Assembly (NCBI GenBank): GCA_963682055.1
Contig: OY821747.1
Span: forward strand, 19,704,258 to 19,768,257
Origin: Primula veris
Taxonomy: Eukaryota; Streptophyta; Magnoliopsida; Ericales; Primulaceae
Reading direction: 5' to 3'
Length of the DNA: 64,000 nt
Of this stretch, positions 51,601 through 61,200 are shown one piece after another (position 1 is the stretch's first letter; the number at the start of each line of letters is the position of its first letter). Both the position numbers and the translations under genes were made by a program. The notes under the pieces are model-generated. The model had not been told where the DNA came from, searched no databases, and was given only the letters and a program-made list of their open reading frames with translations.

Positions 51601-52908
51601 ACCTAAACCCTAAAACTAAAACCCTAAACCCTAAAACCAAAACCCTAAACCCTAAACCATACAAATATAAATAAAATGTCAAAAAAAAAAAAGTCGGTAA
51701 AACCCGTGTACTATTGGCCATAAATCCAAGAAAAAAAATGAGGAATATTCCCTACATATGCAAGAATATTACCTAAACCCTAAACCAGAAACCCTAAACC
51801 CTGAATCCAAAACCCTAAATCCTAAAACTTATAAATATAAACAAAATGTCGAAAAACAAAAAAGTCGGTAGAAACCGTGTACTATAGGCCATAAATCCAA
51901 GAAAAAAAAATGTGGAATATTCCCTACATATGCAAGAACATTACCTAAACCCTAAACCTGAAACCCTAAACCCTAAAACCAAAACCCTAAACCTGAAACC
52001 CTAAACCCTAAAACCAAAACCCTAAACCCCCCTAAAACCTATAAATATAAACAAAATGTCGAAAAACAAAAAAGCCGGTAGAAATCGTGTACTATAGGCC
52101 ATAAATCCAAGAAAAAAAATGTGGAATATTCCCTACATATGCAAGAACATTACCTAAACCCTAAACCTGAAACCCTAAACCCTGAAACCAAAACCCTAAA
52201 CCCTAAAACTTATAAATATAAACAAAATGTCGAAAAACAAAAAAGTCGGTAGAAACTCTGTACTATAGGCCATAAATCCAAGAAAAAAATGAGGAATATT
52301 CACTACATATGCAAGAACATTACCTAAACCCTAAACCCTAAAACCAAAACCCTAAACCCTAAAACCTATAAATATAAACAAAATGTTGAAAAACAAAAAA
52401 GTCGGTAGAAACCGTGTACTATAGGCCATAAATCTAAGAAAAAAAATGAGAAATATTCCCTATATATGCAAGAACATTACCTAAACCCTAAAACTAAAAC
52501 CCTAAACCTTAAAACCAAAACCCTAAACCCTAAACCATACAAATATATATAAAATGTCAAAAAACAAAAAAGTCGGTAAAACCCATGTACTATTGGCCAT
52601 AAATCCAAGAAAAAAATTTGGAATATTCCCTACATATGCAAGAACATTACCTAAACCCTAAAACTGAAACCCTAAACCCTGAAACCAAAAACCTAAATCC
52701 TAAAACTTATAAATATAAACAAAATGTCGAAAAACAAAAAAGTCGGTAGAAACCGTGTACTATAGGCCATAAATCCAAGAAAAAAAAATGTGGAATATTC
52801 CCTACATATGCAAGAACATTACCTAAACCCTAAACCTGAAACCCTAAACCCTAAAACAAAAACCCTAAAACCTATAAATATAACAAAATGTCGAAAAACA
52901 AAAAAGTC
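30620..52908. repeat. Satellite right domain: ten copies of a 13-monomer block
   Basis: The private variant CCCTATATATG marks one monomer per block at 32244, 34532, 36777, 38994, 41211, 43428, 45687, 47954, 50211 and 52458. The periods are 2,288, 2,245, 2,217, 2,217, 2,217, 2,259, 2,267, 2,257 and 2,247 bp. I counted 13 monomers in the 2,217-bp block at 39131-41348 (156-179 bp each). Other block-specific marks recur in register: AACTCTGTACTATAGG, AAAGCCGGTAGAAATCG, GAAAAAAATTTGG and CTATATGCC. The last copy is cut at 52908. Confidence 0.9.
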
Positions 52909-53180
52909 ATATATTTAAACTATTTACAAATTTATAAATAGATATATGTATGTATATGTGGTGGTGGTGGTCTGGTGGTCTAGGGTTGGACCGGGTGATG
53001 GTGGCGGGGTTTTGGTGGCGGGATGGATCGGTGGATGGTGGTGGCAGGGTGTGTGTATATATATATATCTCTGTATCTATATCTCTATATTTATAGTGTG
53101 ATTAGCGGATGGCGGCATGGTTGTGTTGGGAGGATGGTGGTGGTGGCGGGCTGGCTGTGGATGGTGGTGGGGTGTAGGTG
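52909..53180. repeat. GGT/GGC-rich low-complexity DNA
   Basis: Runs of GGTGGTGGTGG, GGATGGTGGTGG and GGCGGG alternate with TATATATATATC-type stretches. It has no open coding frame of note. The G-runs are mostly of two or three Gs, so weak quadruplex-forming potential exists on the + strand. It abuts the cut edge of the satellite. Confidence 0.6.
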
Positions 53181-53197
53181 AATATATATATACATAC

Positions 53198-53235
<38 letters not shown>
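53181..53235. repeat. TA dinucleotide microsatellite
   Basis: Near-pure (TA)n with a few C interruptions (ATACATACATATATT) in the first half, then an uninterrupted TA run to about 53235. Confidence 0.9.
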
Positions 53236-53237
<2 letters not shown>

Positions 53238-53371
53238 ATTATCTTTTGTATATGTTAAAAATACGTGAGCCATAGGATTTTTTAGTTTTGATCACCCTTG
53301 TTTTTAACGGAAAAACAGCATGTGCCGTGCACATGATTGTTTTCCGTTGACTTCCGTTAGGGTTTTGGATG

Positions 53372-53490
53372 GAAAAACATAAAAAAACAGAAAAGGCGTA
53401 AATATGGGGTACGAAACTGAAAAAATGAGAATTTGGGTTACAAAACTGAAAAAATGGCAAAACATAGGGTACAAAACATCATAAAACCCT
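53372..53490 (-). repeat. Dispersed repeat, copy 2 (inverted)
   Basis: The reverse complement resembles 8441-8560 along its length, sharing TTTGCCATTTTTTCAGTTTT and TTTACGCCTTTT. This copy is followed on its own strand by CCAAAACCCTAACGG and a tract with CATGTGCACGGCACATG. Short minus-strand frames over it (53239-53510) have no support as genes. Confidence 0.65.
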
Positions 53491-54048
53491 GCGTTTGAGC
53501 ATTTACCCATCTTATGTTATGCATATGATTTTGTTTGGGTAATGTGCTATACATATATCTATAAGCTGAAGTTTTTGTTTTTTGTATTTCTTATCGAGTT
53601 TCCAATTCCGAGTTTTTGAACTGATATACGTATTGTAAAAAATCAGTCTGAAAGCACATATCGGCTTGTTTGATTGGAGCTTCTAAGCAATTAATCTGTC
53701 AACAACTAAAGCACAGTTTTACGTAATAAAACCAGTCTGCGTAGCTTAAGAGCTGCAACCAGTCTATAGCCCTTGTGACAATTTAGGCTGTTTGGTTTGG
53801 AGATATTAAGAAGATAATAAGCTGTTTGACTTAAAACGGACCAACTTTTGGGAAAAAATTCTAATTCCTAAAGCTGCAAGCATTTTAGAACTCAATTATG
53901 GCAATTACAACAAACTATTAATGACTTGTTTAGTCAAATTCTGTCATAATCCAGCTTTAAAGCAAAAATGGCTGAGCTTACAAGATGCATCCAAATAAAG
54001 TCATCGCATGGAGTACATCTTATTTATTTATTGTTATTTTGGTTGTAG
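53491..54048 (+). other. Apparent intron upstream of the hnRNP-like exon
   Basis: This is AT-rich DNA with no RRM-coding exon in any frame I examined. It ends TTGTTATTTTGGTTGTAG, a good plant 3' splice site, directly before the coding exon. A stretch with GGCTTGTTTGATTGGAG (about 53662) and GGCTGTTTGGTTTGGAG (about 53787) has the look of decayed MITE DNA, but no paired ends were found. Confidence 0.5.
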
Positions 54049-54453
54049 GTGGAGATCAAGAAAGCCGAGCCTAAGAAACCGAACCCACCAGCACCAGCCC
54101 CATCCAAACGTCGTGGTAATCCTAAAGCTTTATTTGGTGGTGGCTATGGCGATGCTTATGGAGGTGGCTATGGTGGCGTTGGAGGAGGCATGGGTGCTGG
54201 TTCTTACAGATCCAGTGGAGCCTATGGAGGAGGTAGAGGAGGCGGTGGTGGGTATGGCAGTTATGGTGGCGGCGACTACGGCGGTTATGGTGGCTACGGT
54301 GGCGGCAGTTATGGCAGTGGTTACCGTGGAGAGCCGGCGGCACTAGGGTACTCGGGGCGATACGGTGGTGGGGGATACGGTATGGGTGGTGTTGGTGGTG
54401 GCGGTGGTGGTGGATATGGCGGTGTTGGTGAGAGCTATGTAATGATTGGCTAG
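54049..54453 (+). CDS. Last coding exon of hnRNP A/B-like glycine-rich RNA-binding protein (partial)
   Basis: This exon encodes 134 residues and a TAG stop. It starts after a 3' splice site in frame with GTG (Val), so the first codon is not a start codon. Residues 1-10 (VEIKKAEPKK) match the last beta strand and exit of an RNA-recognition motif in plant hnRNP A/B-type proteins. A Pro/Lys/Arg linker follows (PNPPAPAPSKRRGNPK, 11-26). Residues 29-127 are Gly/Tyr-rich with GGYGG repeats, as in the disordered tails that drive RNA granule assembly in this family. The two RRM domains are not in the window, because satellite and transposon DNA lies upstream. The GGYGG tail looks shorter than usual and ends GESYVMIG, whose codons are the start of the repeated core. 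The gene is either a truncated copy or split from its 5' exons. Family assignment is firm, the subfamily is not. Confidence 0.8.
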   Translation: MEIKKAEPKKPNPPAPAPSKRRGNPKALFGGGYGDAYGGGYGGVGGGMGAGSYRSSGAYGGGRGGGGGYGSYGGGDYGGYGGYGGGSYGSGYRGEPAALGYSGRYGGGGYGMGGVGGGGGGGYGGVGESYVMIG

Positions 54454-54466
54454 GGAATCGGCGAAG
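54454..54466 (+). other. Start of 3'UTR up to a GTAAGT splice donor
   Basis: After the TAG stop, 13 nt (GGGAATCGGCGAA) lead to GTAAGTTCATC, a strong plant donor. The stop therefore lies close before an intron in the 3'UTR. This same donor context is the most conserved part of the repeat array. Confidence 0.55.
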
Positions 54467-54625
54467 TAAGTTCATCTCCTTCTCTAGAAAATCATTCTTC
54501 TTGTAAGGTGAATCTTTTACAACTAGGGCTTGTTTGTCCTTTAGTTTTATTTTTGATTATTTCTTGGTATTAGTATACTTATGTTGCATTTACTTATGAT
54601 GCCTTTTTGTTTGTATTCTGTGTAG

Positions 54626-54652
54626 TCTATTATTGGCTAGGGAATCGGCGAA
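54626..54652 (+). other. First downstream micro-exon-like cassette (27 nt)
   Basis: A T-rich tract ending TTCTGTGTAG precedes a 27-nt core (TCTATTATTGGCTAGGG, then AATCGGCGAA), followed by GTAAGG. The gap from the coding exon's donor is 159 nt, a normal plant intron length. The core is a copy of the end of the coding exon. Splicing is inferred from signals only. Confidence 0.4.
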
Positions 54653-54809
54653 GTAAGGTGCAGGAAATCATCCTTGTAAGGTGAATCTTTTCCAACTAGG
54701 GCTTGTTTGTCCTTTAGTTTTATTTTTGATTATTTCTTGGTATTAGTATGCTTTCAAAATGTTTGATGTTCTAATGTCTGAGTTCTAGAACCCATACCTT
54801 CATTGAATC

Positions 54810-54815
54810 AATAAA
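54810..54815 (+). promoter_or_regulatory. First AATAAA after the hnRNP-like exon
   Basis: This is the likely poly(A) signal of the original gene. It lies about 160 bp after the first micro-exon-like core, in the TGAATCAATAAACCTACAT context found in every later repeat. Confidence 0.45.
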
Positions 54816-55204
54816 CCTACATATTTTAGAGTCCCGATTGCATGCAGTATTAACCAAACCTTATCTCAAATATTTATAACCTAATCAGTTATTCTCTTAC
54901 TTTCATTGGTTGCTCATGGTTGAATTTTGTACGGTGTCAAATATTAATACTCTAGTCATTGTTTTACTTGTTTTCAAAACGGTAATTTTTTCGTACCTGC
55001 AGACGTACATCATTTAAATACAAATACTTTATCATCTCATTCTCCTGCCTCTTCTTCATATCCCCTCCATCCCTCCATGTTATTTTTTGTTCTGTTTTCA
55101 TAATCTCTATCTTAGGGTATATAAGAGAATATGATAGAATAGAATCTGAAAAGATAAGAGTAAGAATTGAGCAAATGTTTTGTTCTCCTTTTGCTTGCAT
55201 ACAG

Positions 55205-55230
55205 GTCTTATTGGCTAGGGAATCGGCGAA
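55205..55230 (+). other. Second class of micro-exon-like cassette (26 nt)
   Basis: The acceptor-like end TTTTGCTTGCATACAG is followed by GTCTTATTGGCTAGGG and AATCGGCGAA, then GTAAGTTCATC. Many later units carry a shorter 19-nt version that lacks TTGGCTA (GTCTTAGGGAATCGGCGAA, for example after 56387). Confidence 0.4.
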
Positions 55231-58200
55231 GTAAGTTCATCACCCTCAACAGAAAATCATCCTTCTTGTAAGGTGAATCTTTTACAACGAGGGCTTGTTT
55301 GTCCTTTAGTTTTATTTTTGATTATTTCTTGGTATTAGTATACTTTCAAAATGTTTGATGTTCTAATGTCTGAATTCTAGAACCCATACCTTCATTGAAT
55401 CAATAAACCTACATATTTTAGAGTCCCGATGGCATGCAGTATTAACCAAACCTTATCTCAAATATTTATAACCTAATCAGTTATTCTCTTAGTTTTATTG
55501 GTTGCTCATGGTTGGATTTTGTACAGTGTCAAATACTAATAGTCTAGTAATTGTTTTACTTGTTTTTAAAACGGTAATTTTTTCGTACCTGCAGACGTAC
55601 ATGATTTAAATACATATACTTTATCATCTCATTCTCATGCCTCTTCTTCATATCTCCTCCATCCCTCCATGTTATTTTTTGTTCTGTTTTCATAATCTCC
55701 ATCTTAGGGTATATAAGAGAATAGGATAGAATAGAATCTGGAAAGATAAGAGTAAGAATTGAGCAAATGTTTTGTTCTTCTTTTGCTTGCATAGAGGTCT
55801 TATTGGCTAGGGAATCGGCGAAGTAAGTTCATCCCACTCTCCAGGAAATCATCCTTCTTGTAAGGTGAATCTTTTCCAACTAGGGCTTGTTTGTCCTTTA
55901 GTTTTATTTTTGATTATTTCTTGGTATTAGTATACTTTCAAAATGTTTGATTTTCTAATGTCTGAGTTCTAGAACCCATACCTTCATTGAATCAATAAAC
56001 CTACATATTTTAGAGTCTCGATGGCATGCAGTATTAACCAAACCTTATCTCAAATATTTATAACCTAATCAGTTATTCTCTTACTTTCATTGGTTGCTCA
56101 TGGTTGGATTTTGTACGGTGTCAAATACTAATAGTCTAGTCATTGTTTTACTTGTTTTTAAAACGGTAATTTTTTTGTACCTGCAGATGTACATGATTTA
56201 AATACATATACTTTATCATTTCATTCTCATGCCTCTTCTTCATATCGCCTCCATCCCTCTATGTTATTTTTTGTTCTGCTTTCATAATCTCCATCTTAGG
56301 GTATATAAGAGAATAGGATAGAATAGAATCTGGAAAGATAAGTGTAAGAATTGAGCAAACGTTTTGTTCTCCTTTTGCTTGCATACAGGTCTTAGGGAAT
56401 CGGCGAAGTAAGTTCATCTCCCTCTCCAGGAGATCATCCTTCTTGTAAGGTGAATCTTTTACAACTAGGGTTTGTTTGTTCTTTAGTTTTATTTTTGATT
56501 ATTTCTTGGTATTTGTATACATATGTTGCATTTCCTTATGTTGCCTTTCTGTTTGTATTCTGTGTAGTCAATGATTGGCTAGGGAATCGGCGAAGTAAGT
56601 TCATCTCCTTCTCTAGAAAATCATTCTTCTTGTAAGGTGAATCTTTTACAACTAGGGTTTGTTTGTCCTTTAGTTTTATTTTTGATTATTTCTTGGTATT
56701 AGTATACTTATGTTGCATTTCCTTATGATGCCTTTTTGTTTGTATTCTGTGTAGTCTATTATTGGCTAGGGAATCGGCGAAGTAAGTTCATCCCCCTCTG
56801 CAGGAAATCATCCTTGTAAGGTGAATCTTTTCCAACTAGGGCTTGTTTGTCCTTTAGTTTTATTTTTGATTATTTCTTGGTATTAGTATGCTTTCAAAAT
56901 GTTTGATGTTCTAATGTCTGAGTTCTAGAACCCATACCTTTATTGAATCAATAAACCTACATATTTTAGAGTCCCGATTGCATGCAGTATTAACCAAACC
57001 TTATCTCAAATATTTATAACCTAATCAGTTATTCTTTTACTTTCATTGGTTGCTCATGGTTGGATTTTGTACGGTGTCAAATATTAATAGTCTAGTCATT
57101 GTTTTACTTGTTTTCAAAACGGTAATTTTTTCGTACCTGCAGACGTACATCATTTAAATACAAATACTTTATCATCTCATTCTCATGCCTCTTCTTCATA
57201 TCCCCTCCATCCCTCCTTGTTATTTTTTGTTCTGTTTTCATAATCTCCATCTTAGGGTATATAAGAGAATAGGATAGAATAGAATCTGGAAAGATAAGAG
57301 TAAAAATTGAGCAAATGTTTTGTTCTCCTTTTGCTTGCATACAGGTCTTATTGGCTAGGGAATCGGCGAAGTAAGTTCATCTCCCTCTCCAGGAAATCAT
57401 CCTTCTTGTAAGGTGAATCTTTTACAACGAGGGCTTGTTTGTTCTTTAGTTTTATTTTTGATTATTTCTTGGTATTAGTATACTTATGTTGCATTTCCTT
57501 ATGTTGCCTTTCTGTTTGTATTCTGTGTAGTCAATGATTGGCTAGGGAATCGGCGAAGTAAGTTCATCCTCCTCTCTAGGAAATCATCCTTGTAAGGTGA
57601 ATCTTTTCCAACTAGGTCTTGTTTGTCCTTTAGTTTTATTTTTGATTATTTCTTGGTATTAGTATGCTTTCAAAATGTTTGATGTTCTAATGTCTGAGTT
57701 CTAGAACCCATACCTTCATTGAATCAATAAACCTACATGTTTTAGAGTCCCGATTGCTTGCAGTATTAACCAAACCTTATCTCAAATATTTACAACCTAA
57801 TCAGTTATTCTCATACTTTCATTGGTTGCTCATGGTTGGATTTTGTACGGTGTCAAATACTAATAGTCTAGTCATTGTTTTACTTGTTTTTAAAACGGTA
57901 ATTTTTTCGTACCTGCAGTTGTCTCGTACATGATTTAAATACATATACTTTATCATCTCATTCTCATGCCTCTTCTTCATATCGCCTCCATCCCCCCATG
58001 TTATTTTTTGTTCTGCTTTCATAATCTCCATCTTAGGGAATATAAGAGAATAGGATAGAATAGAATCTGGAAAGATAAGTGTAAGAATTGAGCAAACGTT
58101 TTGTTCTCCTTTTGCTTGCATACAGGTCTTAGGGAATCGGCGAAGTAAGTTCATCTCCCTCTCCAGGAGATCATCCTTCTTGTAAGGTGAATCTTTTACA

Positions 58201-61200
58201 ACTAGGGTTTGTTTGTTCTTTAGTTTTATTTTGGATTATTTCTTGGTATTTGTATACATATGTTGCATTTACTTATGTTGCCTTTCTGTTTGTATTCTGT
58301 GTAGTCAATGATTGGCTAGGGAATCGGCGAAGTAAGTTCATCTCCTTCTCTAGAAAATCATTCTTCTTGTAAGGTGAATCTTTTACAACTAGGGCTTGTT
58401 TGTCCTTTAGTTTTATTTTTGATTATTTCTTGGTATTAGTATACTTATGTTGCATTTCCTTATGATGCCTTTTTGTTTGTATTCTGTGTAGTCTATTATT
58501 GGCTAGGGAATCGGCGAAGTAAGTTCATCCCCCTCTGCAGGAAATCATCCTTGTAAGGTGAATCTTTTCCAACTAGGGCTTGTTTGTCCTTTAGTTTTAT
58601 TTTTGATTATTTCTTGGTATTAGTATGCTTTCAAAATGTTTGATGTTCTAATGTCTGAGTTCTAGAACCCATACCTTCATTGAATCAATAAACCTACATA
58701 TTTTAGAGTCCCGATTGCATGCAGTATTAATCAAACCTTATCTCAAATATTTATAACCTAATCAGTTATTCTCTTACTTTCATTGGTTGCTCATGGTTGG
58801 ATTTTGTACGGTGTCAAATATTAATAGTCTAGTCATTGTTTTACTTGTTTTCAAAACGGTAATTTTTTCGTACCTGCAGACGTACATCATTTAAATACAA
58901 ATATTTTATCATCTCATTCTCATGCCTCTTCTTCATATCCCCTCCATCTCTCCATGTTATTTTTTTTTCTGTTTTCATAATCTCCATCTTAGGGTATATA
59001 AGAGAATAGGATAGAATATAATCTGGAAAGATAAGAGTAAGAATTGAGCAAATGTTTTGTTCTCCTTTTGCTTGCATACAGGTCTTATTGGCTAGGGAAT
59101 CGGCGAAGTAAGTTCATCTCCCTCTCCAGGAAATCATCCTTCTTGTAAGGTGAATCTTTTACAACGAGGGCTTGTTTGTCCTTTAGTTTTATTTTTGATT
59201 ATTTCTTGGTATTAGTATACATACTTATGTTGCATTTCCTTATGTTGCCTTTCTGTTTGTATTCTGTGTAGTCAATGATTGGCTAGGGAATCGGCGAAGT
59301 AAGTTCATCCTCCTCTCTAGGAAATCATCCTTGTAAGGTGAATCTTTTCCAACTAGGTCTTGTTTGTCCTTTAGTTTTATTTTTGATTATTTCTTGGTAT
59401 TAGTATGCTTTCAAAATGTTTGATGTTCTAATGTCTGAGTTCTAGAACCCATACCTTCATTGAATCAATAAAACTACATGTTTTAGAGTCCCGATTGCAT
59501 GCAGTATTAACCAAACCTTATCTCAAATATTTATAACCTAATCAGTTATTCTCTTACTTTCATTGGTTGCTCATGGTTGGATTTTGTACGGTGTCAAATA
59601 CTAATAGTCTAGTCATTGTTTTACTTGTTTTTAAAACGGTAATTTTTTCGTACCTGCAGTTGTCTCGTACATGATTTAAATACATATACTTTATCATCTC
59701 ATTCTCATGCCTCTTCTTCATATCGCCTCCATCCCTCCATGTTATTTTTTGTTCTGCTTTCATAATCTCCATCTGAGGGAATATAAGAGAATAGGATAGG
59801 ATAGAATAGAATCTGGAAAGATAAGTGTAAGAATTGAGCAAACGTTTTGTTCTCCTTTTGCTTGCATACAGGTCTTAGGGAATCGGCGAAGTATGTTCAT
59901 CTCCCTCTCCAGGAGATCATCCTTCTTGTAAGGTGAATCTTTTACAACTAGGGTTTGTTTGTTCTTTAGTTTTATTTTTGATTATTTCTTGGTATTTGTA
60001 TACATATGTTGCATTTCCTTATGTTGCCTTTCTGTTTGTATTTTGTGTAGTCAATGATTGGCTAGGGAATCGGCGAAGTAAGTTCATCTCCTTCTCTAGA
60101 AAATCATTCTTCTTGTAAGGTGAATCTTTTACAACTAGGGCTTGTTTGTCCTTTAGTTTTATTTTTGATTATTTCTTGGTATTAGTATACTTATGTTGCA
60201 TTTCCTTATGATGCCTTTTTGTTTGTATTCTGTGTAGTCTATTATTGGCTAGGGAATCGGCGAAGTAAGTTCATCCCCCTCTCCAGGAAATCATCCTTGT
60301 AAGGTGAATCTTTTCCAACTAGGGCTTGTTTGTCCTTTAGTTTTATTTTTGATTATTTCTTGGTATTAATATGCTTTCAAAATGTTTGATGTTCTAATGT
60401 CTGAGTTCTAGAACCCATACCTTCATTGAATCAATAAACCTACATATTTTAGAGTCCCGATTGCATGCAGTGTTAACCAAACATTATCTCAAATATTTAA
60501 AACCTAATCAGTTATTCTCTTACTTTCATTGGTTGCTCATGGTTGGATTTTGTACGGTGTCAAATATTAATAGTCTAGTCATTGTTTTACTTGTTTTTAA
60601 AACGGTAATTTTTTCGTACCTGGAGACGTACATCATTTAAATACATATATTTTATCATCTCATTCTCATGCCTCTTCTTCATATCCCCTCCATCCCTCCG
60701 TATTATTTTATGTTCTGCTTTCATAATCTCCATCTTAGGGTATATAAGAGAATAGGATAGAATAGAATCTGGAAAGATAAGAGTAAGAATTGAGCAAACG
60801 TTTTGTTCTCCTTATGCTTGCATACAGGTCTTAGGGAATCGGCGAAGTATGTTCATCTCCCTCTCCAGGAGATCATCCTTCTTGTAAGGTGAATCTTTTA
60901 CAACTAGGGTTTGTTTGTTCTTTAGTTTTATTTTTGATTATTTCTTGGTATTTGTATACATATGTTGCATTTCCTTATGTTGCCTTTCTGTTTGTATTCT
61001 GTGTAGTCAATGATTGGCTAGGGAATCGGCGAAGTAAGTTCATCTCCTTCTCTAGAAAATCATTCTTCTTGTAAGGTGAATCTTTTACAACTAGGGCTTG
61101 TTTGTCCTTTAGTTTTATTTTTGATTATTTCTTGGTATTAGTATACTTATGTTGCATTTCCTTATGATGCCTTTTTGTTTGTATTCTGTGTAGTCTATTA

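Larger units (their letters stand above)
14184..52908. repeat. 38.7-kb satellite with embedded telomere heptamers
   Basis: About 230 head-to-tail monomers of roughly 150-180 bp are present. Each has a conserved half (GGCCATAAATCCAAGAAAAA, GAATATTCCCTACATATGCA, AGAACATTACC), then a variable run of exact and degenerate plant telomere repeats (CCCTAAA, CCCTGAA, CCAAAA), then TATAAATATAAACAAAATGT and AAAAAGTCGGTAGAAACCGT. The C-rich telomere strand is always on the + strand. Length differences come mostly from the telomeric run. Two junction types alternate irregularly: AGAAACCGTGTACTATAGG and AAAACCCGTGTACTATTGG. No gene or transposon interrupts the array. The right edge stops mid-monomer, after AAAAAGTC. 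The telomere motif is scattered and impure, so this is interstitial and not a chromosome end. It could be subtelomeric or centromere-proximal; the sequence does not decide. Confidence 0.95.

Noticed and set aside
14184..52908. Regularly spaced repeats resembling a CRISPR array
   Set aside because: Repeats of 150-180 bp without short unique spacers, plant telomere motifs and no cas genes: this is eukaryotic satellite DNA.
14184..52908. A true chromosome end
   Set aside because: The CCCTAAA repeats are interrupted and degenerate, embedded in monomers, and flanked by transposons and gene-derived DNA on both sides.
53239..53510. Two minus-strand frames of 73 and 68 codons
   Set aside because: They lie over a dispersed repeat shared with 8441-8560 and carry no recognisable domain.
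54008..54475. Frames overlapping the glycine-rich exon: 112 codons on + in another frame and 117 His-rich codons on the minus strand
   Set aside because: GGT/GGC repeats keep other frames open by composition. The GYGG frame fits a known protein family and splice site; these do not.
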